Source: Rhizobium sp. L43
Lineage (GTDB): Bacteria > Pseudomonadota > Alphaproteobacteria > Rhizobiales > Rhizobiaceae
Assembly: GCF_002531725.1 (NCBI RefSeq)
Contig: NZ_NWSQ01000011.1
Coordinates: 124,001 to 188,000 of the forward strand
Length of the DNA: 64,000 nucleotides
Reading direction: 5' to 3'
Shown: positions 15,553 to 23,233 of the stretch, piece after piece
Layout of the letters: every line of letters begins with the position of its first letter
Position numbering within the stretch: the first letter of the stretch is position 1
The notes under the pieces: model-generated
What the model was told of the DNA's origin: nothing
What the model saw: only the letters and a program-made list of their open reading frames with translations
Database searches by the model: none
Made by a program: the position numbers and the translations under genes

Positions 15553-16008
15553 TTAAAACGAAACCGCCTTGCCCTTCTTGAAAGGCTCCATGCCCCGGCG
15601 GGCGAGTTCGTCGGCGCGTTCGTTTTCCGGGTGGCCGGCGTGGCCTTTGACCCAGTGCAGCGTCACCTTGTGGCGGTCACGGGCCGCCTCCAGCGCCTGC
15701 CAGAGCTCGGCATTTTTCACCGGCTTCTTGTCGGCGGTTTTCCAGCCGTTTTTCTTCCAGCCGAATATCCACTTGGAGATGCCGTCCTTGACATAGGCGC
15801 TGTCGGTATAGAGATCGACCTCGCAAGGGCTCTTCAAGGCCTGCAGCGCCGAGATCGCCGCCAGCAGTTCCATGCGGTTGTTGGTGGTATCCGCCTCGCC
15901 GCCGCAAAGCTCCTTTTCGACGTCGCCATAACGCAGCACGGCGCCCCAGCCGCCGGGGCCGGGATTGCCGGAGCAGGCGCCGTCGGTGAAGATATCGACG
16001 TGTTTCAT
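15553..16008 (-). CDS. rnhA: ribonuclease HI
   Basis: A 151-residue RNase HI that cuts the RNA strand of RNA:DNA hybrids. The catalytic carboxylates are visible: D9 in IFTDGACSGNPG, the Glu in NNRMELLA, the Asp in YTDSAYV and the Asp in ENERADELA; the conserved His of HWVKGHAGH precedes the last. Full length. Its ATG overlaps the stop of thrB (ATGA, 16005-16008), so the two are coupled. It ends a run of ispH-thrB-rnhA on the minus strand, a common alphaproteobacterial order. Confidence 0.95.
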   Translation of the reverse strand: MKHVDIFTDGACSGNPGPGGWGAVLRYGDVEKELCGGEADTTNNRMELLAAISALQALKSPCEVDLYTDSAYVKDGISKWIFGWKKNGWKTADKKPVKNAELWQALEAARDRHKVTLHWVKGHAGHPENERADELARRGMEPFKKGKAVSF

Positions 16009-16988
16009 AGGCTCAATCCGTATTCGGCGGCCGAGCCGATCTGGCGGTGGAAGCGCAGTTTGCGCAGATATTCGAGCGGGTCCTTCTTGGTGACCATGGC
16101 ACCCTCCGGCGTCGTCAGCCAGTCATAGAGCCGGGTCAGGAAGAAGCGCAGCGCCGAGCCACGCGCCAGCACCGGCAAAGCGGCGATCTCTTCGCCGCTC
16201 AGCGGCCTGACACTCTGGTAACCCGCCAGCATCGCCGTGCCCTTGGTGATGTTGTAGGCGCCGTCCTTTTCGAAGCACCAGGCGTTCAGGCAGATCGACA
16301 CGTCATAGGCGAGCAGGTCGTTGCAGGCGAAATAGAAATCGATCAGGCCGGAGAGCTCGTCGCCCAAGAAGAAGACGTTGTCGGGGAAGAGATCGGCATG
16401 GATGACGCCGGCAGGCAGGCTTTTCGGCCAGGCGGCGGAGAGGAAATCGAGTTCGCTTCGGATCTCGTTCTGCAGGCCGGGCTCGACCTCGCCGGCGCGC
16501 TCCGCCGATTTCTCCCAGAGCCCGCGCCAGCCGTCGATCGACAGCGCATTGGGACGCTTGAGTTCGAAACCCTCGCCGGCCACATGCATTTCGGCCAGTG
16601 CCCTGCCGACCTCGCGGCAATGTTTCGCCTCCGGCTTTCTCAGCCACATGCCTTCGAGGAAGGAAATCAGCGCCGCCGGGCGGCCGGAGAGCGAGCCGAG
16701 CAGCGCTCCGTCGCGGCGCGGCAGCGGCAGCGGGCAGGACAGGCCGCGGGCGGAGAGATGCTGCATCAGGCCGAGGAAGAATGGCAGATCGGTCTTTTCC
16801 ACCCGCTTTTCATAGAGCGTCAGGATCAGCGGGTCCTTGGAGGTGTGCAGCAGGAAGTTGGAGTTTTCGACGCCTTCGGCGATGCCCTTATAGGAGAGCA
16901 GCGTGCCGGCGTCATATTCCGTCAGGAACCATTTCAGATCGTCTTCGGCGATATCGGTATAGACTGCCAAGGGAGGTCTCGCCTTCAT
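16005..16988 (-). CDS. thrB: homoserine kinase (ThrB_2 type)
   Basis: A 327-residue kinase of the aminoglycoside-phosphotransferase-like fold (not the GHMP ThrB). Features: GIAEGVENSNFLL, the Brenner motif VIHADLFPDNVFF and the metal-binding DFYFACND. It phosphorylates L-homoserine for threonine synthesis. The start is uncertain: an ATG at 16988 adds MKARPPL, while homologues usually begin at AVYTDI, here a TTG. It is coupled to rnhA and follows ispH by 64 bases. Confidence 0.9.
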   Translation of the reverse strand: MKARPPLAVYTDIAEDDLKWFLTEYDAGTLLSYKGIAEGVENSNFLLHTSKDPLILTLYEKRVEKTDLPFFLGLMQHLSARGLSCPLPLPRRDGALLGSLSGRPAALISFLEGMWLRKPEAKHCREVGRALAEMHVAGEGFELKRPNALSIDGWRGLWEKSAERAGEVEPGLQNEIRSELDFLSAAWPKSLPAGVIHADLFPDNVFFLGDELSGLIDFYFACNDLLAYDVSICLNAWCFEKDGAYNITKGTAMLAGYQSVRPLSGEEIAALPVLARGSALRFFLTRLYDWLTTPEGAMVTKKDPLEYLRKLRFHRQIGSAAEYGLSL

Positions 16989-17052
16989 GCATTGCTGTTA
17001 TTGGATCCGCCGTATTGATCATCCGGCGTCGTGATAGGGTCCGTTCTCAGGA

Positions 17053-18054
17053 TCAGCCGTTGACGAAGGCCATGTCGGCCGCCGTCAGCTCGATGCTGCG
17101 CAATTCGCGGTTGACGAGGAAATTTTCGGTTTCCTGCACCGTTTCGGCGAGCTCGACGCGGGCATCGAAGCGGGCGCGGAAAGCCTCGATGATCTCGTTG
17201 ACAATCACCTCGGGGGCCGAAGCGCCGGCGGAAAGGCCGAGCGTCGAAATCGCGCCGATCTCATTCCAGTCGAGCTCGGCGGCGCGCTGCACCAGGATCG
17301 ATTTCTTCGCCCCTGCCCTGAGCGCCACTTCGACGAGGCGTTTGGAATTGGAGGAATTCGGCGCGCCGACGATGATGAAGAGATCGCAGCCGGGGGCTGC
17401 CTGCTTCACCACTTCCTGGCGATTGGTCGTCGCGTAACAGATAGAATCCGCCGCCGGCGCCGTCAGGTTGGGGAAGCGTTCGTGCAGGCGGGTGATGACG
17501 CCGGCCGTATCGTCGACCGACAGCGTCGTCTGGGTGACATAGCCGAGATTGTCGGGATCCGTGGGGATATAGGCGTCCGCATCCTCGATCGTTTCGATCA
17601 GCGAAACCGAGCCCTCCGGCAATTGCCCCATTGTGCCGATCACCTCCGGATGGCCGGCATGGCCGATGAGGACGACATGGCGCCCGAGGCGATTGTGGCG
17701 CATCGCCTGCTTGTGGACCTTGGAGACCAGCGGGCAGGTGGCGTCGAGATAGAAGAGGTTGCGGCTTGCCGCATCCTCCGGCACCGACTTCGGCACGCCA
17801 TGGGCGGAAAAGACCACCGGCTGGGCGCGATGTTCGGCCGGGATCTCGTCCAGTTCCTCGACGAAGACGGCGCCCTTGGCTTCCAGCCCTTCGACGACAT
17901 AGCGATTGTGGACGATCTCGTGGCGCACATAGACCGGCGCGCCATAGGATTTCAGCGCCAGCACGACGATCTGGATGGCGCGGTCGACGCCGGCGCAGAA
18001 GCCGCGCGGGCCGCAGAGCCTGATCGTCAAGGGAGGTTTCGCCGCAATATTCAT
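17053..18054 (-). CDS. ispH: 4-hydroxy-3-methylbut-2-enyl diphosphate reductase
   Basis: A 333-residue IspH/LytB, the last enzyme of the MEP isoprenoid pathway, making IPP and DMAPP. Its [4Fe-4S] ligands are the cysteines in PRGFCAGVDRA, DATCPLVSKVH and SICYATTNRQ. Substrate-binding segments include EIVHNRYVV, HGVPKSV and GHPEVIGT. The start MNIAAKPP at 18054 is preferred; the frame stays open upstream only because it reads through a family B repeat. dxs, the first enzyme of the same pathway, is also in this window at 54898. Confidence 0.96.
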   Translation of the reverse strand: MNIAAKPPLTIRLCGPRGFCAGVDRAIQIVVLALKSYGAPVYVRHEIVHNRYVVEGLEAKGAVFVEELDEIPAEHRAQPVVFSAHGVPKSVPEDAASRNLFYLDATCPLVSKVHKQAMRHNRLGRHVVLIGHAGHPEVIGTMGQLPEGSVSLIETIEDADAYIPTDPDNLGYVTQTTLSVDDTAGVITRLHERFPNLTAPAADSICYATTNRQEVVKQAAPGCDLFIIVGAPNSSNSKRLVEVALRAGAKKSILVQRAAELDWNEIGAISTLGLSAGASAPEVIVNEIIEAFRARFDARVELAETVQETENFLVNRELRSIELTAADMAFVNG

Positions 18055-18072
18055 GTCTGTTCCGTCAAATTC

Positions 18073-18220
18073 CTCATTCCTGTGCTCGTCACAGGAATCC
18101 AGCCACGGCGCGTCGGCGCCGTGAATGAGTGTCAACCTCCAAGTCCACCTTCCGCGCCCAAGGACTTGGGCGACTGGATTCCTGTGACATCCCTCGGGTT
18201 AAACCCGAGGACAGGAATGA
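18073..18220. repeat. palindromic repeat, family B, with an extra inner hairpin
   Basis: Same arms as the copy at 15158, but the right arm is interrupted: after GATTCCTGTGAC comes a 20-base hairpin with CCTCGGGTT/AACCCGAGG before ACAGGAATGA resumes. That insert resembles a family A arm, so two repeat families appear merged. It lies between surf1 and ispH. Confidence 0.8.
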
Positions 18221-18311
18221 GGGAGAACTTGGCAACGTCCAGCTTCAACAGCAACGTCCCGCGTGGGGCTAAGGGACCTCTAGCCCAATATGGCCAAGAA
18301 TTGAAGCGATA

Positions 18312-19067
18312 CTATTGCGGGGCTGCCTTGGTCCCCTTGCGGAACCAGGAGATCGCCACCACGACGACGAGCACGGCGGCAAGCCCGTACCAGGTGAAAG
18401 CATACTGCAGATGGTCGTTCGGCAGATCCACCTGGGTGACGCCGCCGATCGGCAGGCCGGCCGGATTGGGGGTGGAATCGGCATCGACGAAAAAGGGAAT
18501 GACGCTCGCTTTCTCCAGCCCGACGCTCTCGGCCATGACGTCGAGATCCTTCCAGTAGAAGATGTTCTTGGCGACGTCGTTGTCGGGCACCACCCAGGAA
18601 GGCTTGCCGGGAAGCTTTTCGCGCGCGAGACCGGTGACGGTCTGCTGATCCGTCAGCTGGCCCTGCATGCGCATTTCCGGCTCCTTGTTGTCAAAGGGAA
18701 CGAAGCCGCGATTGACGAAGAGTGCACGCCCGTCGGCAAGCTCCAACGGGGTATAGATGTAATAACCGGTCTGGCCGCGCCAGGTGGCGAAGAAGTGCCG
18801 CTCCTTGTTGTTGATGTAGCGGCCGGTGGCGGTGACCTTGCGGTATTCGATGTCGCCACTTGCAGCTGCCATCGCCTCGATCTCGGCCAGCGGCACAGGG
18901 GCTGCGACTTGCCGCGCGGCGATATCGGCAAGCAGGCCTTCCTTCCAGTGGAGGCGCTCCACCTGCCAGGTGCCGAGCGAAATCAGGATGGCAAGGGCGA
19001 TCAGCACCAGGATGCCGGTGAAAACCGGCAGCCGGCGGCGCGGCGTTACTTGCTCTATTTCAGTCAC
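18312..19067 (-). CDS. surf1: SURF1 family cytochrome oxidase assembly protein
   Basis: A 251-residue inner-membrane protein with one span near the N-terminus (FTGILVLIALAILISLGTWQ) and one near the C-terminus (YGLAAVLVVVVAISWF), the two-helix hairpin typical of Surf1/Shy1. Signature pieces are GTWQVERLHWK, FVNRGFVP and NHLQY-like NDHLQYAFTWYG. It helps haem a insertion into subunit I of the aa3 oxidase encoded downstream on the chromosome. It overlaps the DUF983 gene by 8 bases. Confidence 0.93.
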   Translation of the reverse strand: MTEIEQVTPRRRLPVFTGILVLIALAILISLGTWQVERLHWKEGLLADIAARQVAAPVPLAEIEAMAAASGDIEYRKVTATGRYINNKERHFFATWRGQTGYYIYTPLELADGRALFVNRGFVPFDNKEPEMRMQGQLTDQQTVTGLAREKLPGKPSWVVPDNDVAKNIFYWKDLDVMAESVGLEKASVIPFFVDADSTPNPAGLPIGGVTQVDLPNDHLQYAFTWYGLAAVLVVVVAISWFRKGTKAAPQ

Positions 19068-19440
19068 TCAGGCGTCCTTCGCGGGCATTATGGCGATATT
19101 GCATGGCGATCAGGATGCCCTTGAACCAGCGCAGCGTCGCGAGCGACAGGATGATCGTCAGTGGAGCAAAGAGCAGGATATGCACCCAGATCGGCGGCCC
19201 GTAATTCACCTGCAGCCACAGCACCATGCCGATGACGATGAAGCCGACGATGAGGATGACGAAGACAGCCGGGCCGTCGCCGGAATCGGCGAAAGAATAA
19301 TCGAGGCCGCAGGCGGCGCAGCGCGGCTTCAGGCCGAGCAGGCCATCGAACAGCTTATCCTCGCCGCAGCGCGGGCAGCAGCCCTTGATGCCTGTCTTGA
19401 CCGGATCGACGGGGGGAAAATGGGCGCTGTCCTCGTTCAT
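19060..19440 (-). CDS. DUF983 family membrane protein
   Basis: A 126-residue protein with two CxxC pairs (CPRCGEDKLF and CAACGLDYSF) at the N-terminus, likely a zinc ribbon, then two membrane spans (AVFVILIVGFIVIGMVLWLQ and VHILLFAPLTIILSL). This is the DUF983 layout, nearly always beside cox and surf1 genes in alphaproteobacteria. The start at 19440 or the Met at 19458 are both possible. It overlaps surf1, so it probably takes part in oxidase assembly, though its role is not established. Confidence 0.87.
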   Translation of the reverse strand: MNEDSAHFPPVDPVKTGIKGCCPRCGEDKLFDGLLGLKPRCAACGLDYSFADSGDGPAVFVILIVGFIVIGMVLWLQVNYGPPIWVHILLFAPLTIILSLATLRWFKGILIAMQYRHNAREGRLSD

Positions 19441-19676
19441 TCCATTCCTTCTGGCCATTCCTTCCGGCCTTGGCGGCCGCCGCTTTTTCGATGTTGCCTT
19501 AACTCTCCCATAAAGTATTCGCATCCCGAATGGAAATGCCTGCGCTTTTTCGTCACTGCATAAGTCCCTGAATCGGAATGGATTGAAGGAATTACGCAGC
19601 AAATCAGAGGGTTATGCGCGTCTCAAAAAGACGTGCGGCGCCGTGGTGATTCGCGCCAAACAGAAGAAGAAAACTG

Positions 19677-20318
19677 ATGCACCATGACAGCCATGCCGGC
19701 CAGATCGTTATCCTCAACGGCGCTCCGAGAAGCGGCAAGACCACGATTGCCAAGATGATCCAGGCGCATTTCGACGGGCCGTGGATCAATCTCGGCGTCG
19801 ACGCCTATAATGCCATGACACCGGAGCGCTACCTGCCCGGCATCGGCCTTCGCCCCGGCGGCGAGCGGCCGGAACTCGAGGAATTGGTGCCGTTCCTCTA
19901 TGCCGCGCTCTACGAATCGATCGCCATCCATGCCGGCTTCGGCCTCAACGTCGTCGCCGATTTCGGCCATCACGACAGCTATTCCAAGCCGCTCGGCATT
20001 CTTGCCGACTGCGCGCGGCGGCTGGAGGGTTTTGCGGTGCTGTTCGTCGGCGTGCGCTGTCCGATCGAGACCATCATGAAACGCCGCGCAGTCGACGAGC
20101 CCGGCCGCGAGATGCGCTATCTCAAGGCGACCGACGAGATGCCGGTTCCCGAGCCGGTGCGGCGTTGGCAGGAGGAAGTCCACCGCCCCGGCCTCTACGA
20201 CATGGAGGTCGATACGTCACAGCTGACGCCGCTCGAATGCGCCGAGGCCATCCGCCATCAGCTCGACCTCGGTATTCCCGAACCTTCGGCCTTCGAACGG
20301 ATCGCCGAGGCGCGCTGA
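19677..20318 (+). CDS. chloramphenicol phosphotransferase-like kinase
   Basis: A 213-residue P-loop kinase: Walker A GAPRSGKTT near residue 15, then INLGVDAY and FVGVRCPIETIMKRR, the pattern of the CPT family that includes Streptomyces chloramphenicol 3-O-phosphotransferase. Many members are of unknown substrate, so resistance should not be assumed. It lies on the plus strand, convergent with ctaE and divergent from DUF983, splitting what is usually a continuous cox-DUF983-surf1 run. A family A repeat follows it. Confidence 0.78.
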   Translation: MHHDSHAGQIVILNGAPRSGKTTIAKMIQAHFDGPWINLGVDAYNAMTPERYLPGIGLRPGGERPELEELVPFLYAALYESIAIHAGFGLNVVADFGHHDSYSKPLGILADCARRLEGFAVLFVGVRCPIETIMKRRAVDEPGREMRYLKATDEMPVPEPVRRWQEEVHRPGLYDMEVDTSQLTPLECAEAIRHQLDLGIPEPSAFERIAEAR

Positions 20319-20377
20319 GGCGATAAGAGGCGGGCACAGATCCCTCAGACCGCTGACAAAGCCGGCCAATTCCTCTT

Positions 20378-20455
20378 CGTCATGCTCGGGCTTGTCCCGA
20401 GCATCTGCTGCCGGTTGATATGTAGCAGATCCTCGGCACAAGGCCGAGGATGACG
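20378..20455. repeat. palindromic repeat, family A
   Basis: Two hairpins (ATGCTCGGG/CCCGAGCAT and ATCCTCGGC/GCCGAGGAT) bounded by CGTCAT and ATGACG; nearly identical to the copy at 26929, including the middle GATATGTAGCAG. Confidence 0.85.
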
Positions 20456-20484
20456 TTGAGTTTGTAGAGAACGAGGTTTGCCAA

Positions 20485-20515
20485 CAAAAAAGGCGGGCAC
20501 CAAGCCCGCCTTTTC
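20485..20515. terminator. bidirectional rho-independent terminator
   Basis: Stem GGCGGGC / GCCCGCC (20492-20498, 20504-20510) with a 5-base loop, flanked by a run of A on the left and TTTT on the right. On the minus strand it ends the cytochrome oxidase operon 17 bases after ctaE with a six-T run; on the plus strand it could stop the kinase transcript. Confidence 0.85.
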
Positions 20516-20531
20516 TCAAATCTCGTTCCGA

Positions 20532-21410
20532 TCAGCCTGCGGCCAGCGGAGCGCCCCAGCCGCCCCAGACGTAGATGCAGAAGAACAGGAACAGCCAGAC
20601 GACGTCGACGAAGTGCCAGTACCAGGCGGCCGCCTCGAAGCCGAAATGCTGCTTCGGGGTGAAGTCGCCGCGCAGCGCGCGCAGCAGGCAGACACCCAGG
20701 AAGATCGTGCCGACCAGGACGTGGAAACCGTGGAAGCCGGTCGCCATGAAGAAGGTCGCGCCGTAGATCGAATTCTTGAAGGCGAAGGGCGCGTGGGCAT
20801 ATTCATAAGCCTGCACGGAGGAGAACAGGATGCCGAGCAGCACCGTCAGCGTCAGGCCCTGGATCAGGCCCTTGCGGTCGTTGTGCAGCAGCGCATGGTG
20901 CGCCCAGGTGACCGTCGTGCCCGACAGCAGCAGGATGACGGTGTTGTAGATCGGCAGATGCCAGGGATCGAGAACCTCGATGCCCTTCGGCGGCCAGGTG
21001 CCGCCGGTGTAGAGCAGGCGCGAGGCCTGGATCGCTTCGTTCGGATAGAGGCTGGCGTCGAAATAGGCCCAGAACCAGGCGACGAAGAACATCACTTCGG
21101 AAGCGATGAACATGATCATGCCGTAGCGCAGATGCAGCGAGACGACGCGGGTGTGGGCGCCCTCATGGGCTTCCTTCACCGTATCGGCCCACCAGCCGTA
21201 CATGACGTAGAGAACCAAGGCGAAGCCAATATAGAAGAGCCAGGGATTGGCGAGCTCGGCGCCGGCGACCTTGAACGAACCGCCGTTCAGGTAGCGCATA
21301 TAGCAGACGCCGCCGATCGCCATGATGAAGGCGCCGAGCGAGGCGAGAATCGGCCATGGGCTCGGATCGATGATGTGATAGTCGTGATTCTTCTGATGAG
21401 CATCGGCCAT
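20532..21410 (-). CDS. ctaE: cytochrome c oxidase subunit III
   Basis: A 292-residue seven-helix membrane protein (CoxC/CtaE). Recognisable parts are HDYHIIDPSPWPILASLGAF at the start, SEVMFFVAWFWAYFD, and FHGFHVLVGTIFLGVCLLR. It belongs to the aa3-type terminal oxidase and stabilises proton uptake and subunit I. The start MADAHQKNHD at 21410 follows family practice. It is the last gene of the operon, 60 bases after ctaG, followed by a terminator. Confidence 0.96.
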   Translation of the reverse strand: MADAHQKNHDYHIIDPSPWPILASLGAFIMAIGGVCYMRYLNGGSFKVAGAELANPWLFYIGFALVLYVMYGWWADTVKEAHEGAHTRVVSLHLRYGMIMFIASEVMFFVAWFWAYFDASLYPNEAIQASRLLYTGGTWPPKGIEVLDPWHLPIYNTVILLLSGTTVTWAHHALLHNDRKGLIQGLTLTVLLGILFSSVQAYEYAHAPFAFKNSIYGATFFMATGFHGFHVLVGTIFLGVCLLRALRGDFTPKQHFGFEAAAWYWHFVDVVWLFLFFCIYVWGGWGAPLAAG

Positions 21411-21470
21411 GTAGCTATCCCCGGTGTCTTCCTTCACTCCGCTCCCGGCATAGCCGGAAACGAGCCTTGA

Positions 21471-22079
21471 TCAAAGTTTCTTTTCAATCTTCTCCGCTCC
21501 ACCCTCATTCGAAGCCAGAGGCTTCGGACCCTCTTTCGGGTAGAACGTATATGACAGCGTCACCGTGTGGATGTTCTTCGATTCCACCGCCTTGACGATG
21601 TCAGGATCGATGTAGAACACCACCGGCATGTCGAGCTTCTCGCCCGGCTTCAGGTCCGTTTCCGTAAAGCAGAAACATTGCACCTTGTTGAAATAGACGC
21701 CGGCTTCGCCCGGCGTGACGTTGAAAACCGCCTGGCCGCGCTGGGTCTCGTTCGAGCGATTCTCGGCAGTGAAATTCACCTGGATCGTTTCGCCGATCTT
21801 CGGATTGACCTCGCGCTCGACCGGCTTGAAGTCCCACTGCAGGCCCGGCGCGACATTGGCGTCGAAGGTGACGCGCATGGTGCGGTCGAGCACGACGCTC
21901 GACACCTGGTCGACGCGCTGGGTCGTGCCGTTATAACCGGTCACCTGGCAGAAGATGCGGTAGAGCGGCACGGCGGCATAGCTCATCGCGCCCATGCCGA
22001 AGACGAAGCTCAGGCACATCATGACGACGGCGCCGTTGTTGCGGCCCTGTTTCTTCGGTGCGGCGGCGTTGTCGCTCAT
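21471..22079 (-). CDS. ctaG: cytochrome c oxidase assembly protein CtaG (Cox11)
   Basis: A 202-residue copper chaperone with one N-terminal span (AVVMMCLSFVFGMGAMSYAA) and a periplasmic beta-domain. The copper-binding cysteines are in VQCFCF, plus a Cys in RIFCQVTGYNG. It delivers Cu(B) to subunit I of the oxidase. The ATG at 22079 overlaps the stop of coxF (ATGA). Full length for the family. Confidence 0.95.
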   Translation of the reverse strand: MSDNAAAPKKQGRNNGAVVMMCLSFVFGMGAMSYAAVPLYRIFCQVTGYNGTTQRVDQVSSVVLDRTMRVTFDANVAPGLQWDFKPVEREVNPKIGETIQVNFTAENRSNETQRGQAVFNVTPGEAGVYFNKVQCFCFTETDLKPGEKLDMPVVFYIDPDIVKAVESKNIHTVTLSYTFYPKEGPKPLASNEGGAEKIEKKL

Positions 22080-22216
22080 CCGGCCATCCCCCCACCGATC
22101 TTCACGATGGTGATCGCGTAGAAGAGAATGACGAGGCCGGCGAGCACCAGCCCGAGAGCGACGTTGCGGTTGCGGCGCGACTTGCGCTGCGCTTCGGTGA
22201 GCTTGACCATTTCCAT
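22076..22216 (-). CDS. coxF: small CoxF-type cytochrome oxidase assembly protein
   Basis: A 46-residue peptide, MEMVKLTEAQRKSRRNRNVA followed by one membrane helix (LGLVLAGLVILFYAITIVKI). Small CoxF proteins sit exactly here, between ctaB and ctaG, in alphaproteobacterial cox operons. Its start overlaps the ctaB stop by one base (TGATG) and its stop overlaps the ctaG start (ATGA). A basic N-tail and single span point to an inner-membrane protein with the N-terminus inside. Met at 22210 is an alternative start. Confidence 0.85.
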   Translation of the reverse strand: MEMVKLTEAQRKSRRNRNVALGLVLAGLVILFYAITIVKIGGGMAG

Positions 22217-23169
22217 CAGAACCAACCTCCCGCATGCGAGACCAGCAGCGAGGCCAGCCGGTCGATCATCAAGGCGGAGAACACGGCGAAGAGATAGAAG
22301 ATCGAAAAGGCGAAGAGCTTCTTGGCCGGGATCATCTTCAGATCGCCGTCGGGCATGCGCCAGACGGCGATGGAACAGTATATGAAGATCGCGCCGAGGG
22401 CCGCAGTGACGAGGCCATAACCCAGGCTCGCGAAACCGAGGAAGGACGGCAAGACCGCGCAGATGGCGGTCAGCACCGCATAGGCGACGATCTGATGTTT
22501 GGTCACCCGCTCGCCGGCGACATTCGGCAGCATCGGCACGCCGACGGCCTCGTAATCGCGCATCTTGAAGAGGGCCAGCGCCCAGAAATGCGCCGGCGTC
22601 CACAGGAAGATGATGAGGAAGAGAACGGTGCTCTCGATCGTCACGCTGTTGGTCACGCAAGCCCAGCCGATCATCGGCGGGAAGGCGCCGGCGGCACCGC
22701 CGATGACGATGTTCTGCGGCGTCGAGCGCTTCAGCCACATGGTGTAGACAACGGCGTAGAAGAAGATGGTGAAGGCGAGGATGCCGGCCGAGAGCCAGTT
22801 GACGGCCAGGCCGAGGATGACGACCGAGAAGCCTGACAGCACCAGGCCGAAGGCGAGCGCCTCCGACGGCGCGATGCGGCCGGCCGGGATCGGACGGTTG
22901 GCGGTGCGGCTCATGATCGCGTCGATATCGGCGTCATACCACATGTTCAACGCGCCGGAGGCGCCGGCGCCGACGGCGATACAGAGGATGGCGATCAGCC
23001 CGAGGACGGGATGGATGTGACCCGGCGCCAGCACCAGACCGGCAAAGGCAGTGAAGACCACGAGCGACATCACCCGTGGTTTCAGCAATTCGAAATAATC
23101 GCGCGCACTCGCTTCCGACAATTCGCCGTCCTTTGCAAGCACCTCGTGATTGTCGATGACCGTCATCAT
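22216..23169 (-). CDS. ctaB: protoheme IX farnesyltransferase
   Basis: A 317-residue UbiA-family prenyltransferase (Cox10/CtaB) that farnesylates haem b to haem O for the aa3 oxidase. The Asp-rich prenyl-diphosphate site is NMWYDADIDAIMSRTANRPI; about nine membrane spans follow. The N-terminus includes YFELLKPRVMSLVVFTAFAG. Two adjacent ATGs (23169, 23166) are possible starts. It follows ctaD after a 64-base gap that holds a strong hairpin. Confidence 0.95.
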   Translation of the reverse strand: MMTVIDNHEVLAKDGELSEASARDYFELLKPRVMSLVVFTAFAGLVLAPGHIHPVLGLIAILCIAVGAGASGALNMWYDADIDAIMSRTANRPIPAGRIAPSEALAFGLVLSGFSVVILGLAVNWLSAGILAFTIFFYAVVYTMWLKRSTPQNIVIGGAAGAFPPMIGWACVTNSVTIESTVLFLIIFLWTPAHFWALALFKMRDYEAVGVPMLPNVAGERVTKHQIVAYAVLTAICAVLPSFLGFASLGYGLVTAALGAIFIYCSIAVWRMPDGDLKMIPAKKLFAFSIFYLFAVFSALMIDRLASLLVSHAGGWF

Positions 23170-23190
23170 TCCGTCCTGAATGTCAAACTA

Positions 23191-23221
23191 TCAGGACGCC
23201 GTATCGAATGCGGCGTCCTGA
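23191..23221. terminator. strong hairpin between ctaD and ctaB
   Basis: An 11-base perfect stem (TCAGGACGCCG / CGGCGTCCTGA) with a 9-base loop, 12 bases after the ctaD stop on the minus strand. There is no T-run, so it may be an RNA stabiliser or partial attenuator that separates expression of the structural subunits from the assembly genes. It is not a full terminator by sequence. Confidence 0.5.
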
Positions 23222-23233
23222 TGATCCGCGCAA

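Noticed and set aside
17959..18135. N-terminal extension of IspH through the upstream repeat
   Set aside because: The extra residues come from a family B repeat; the family start MNIAAKPP at 18054 fits homologues.
19677..20318. Chloramphenicol resistance gene
   Set aside because: Only the general CPT kinase fold is visible; many relatives act on other substrates, so resistance is not claimed.
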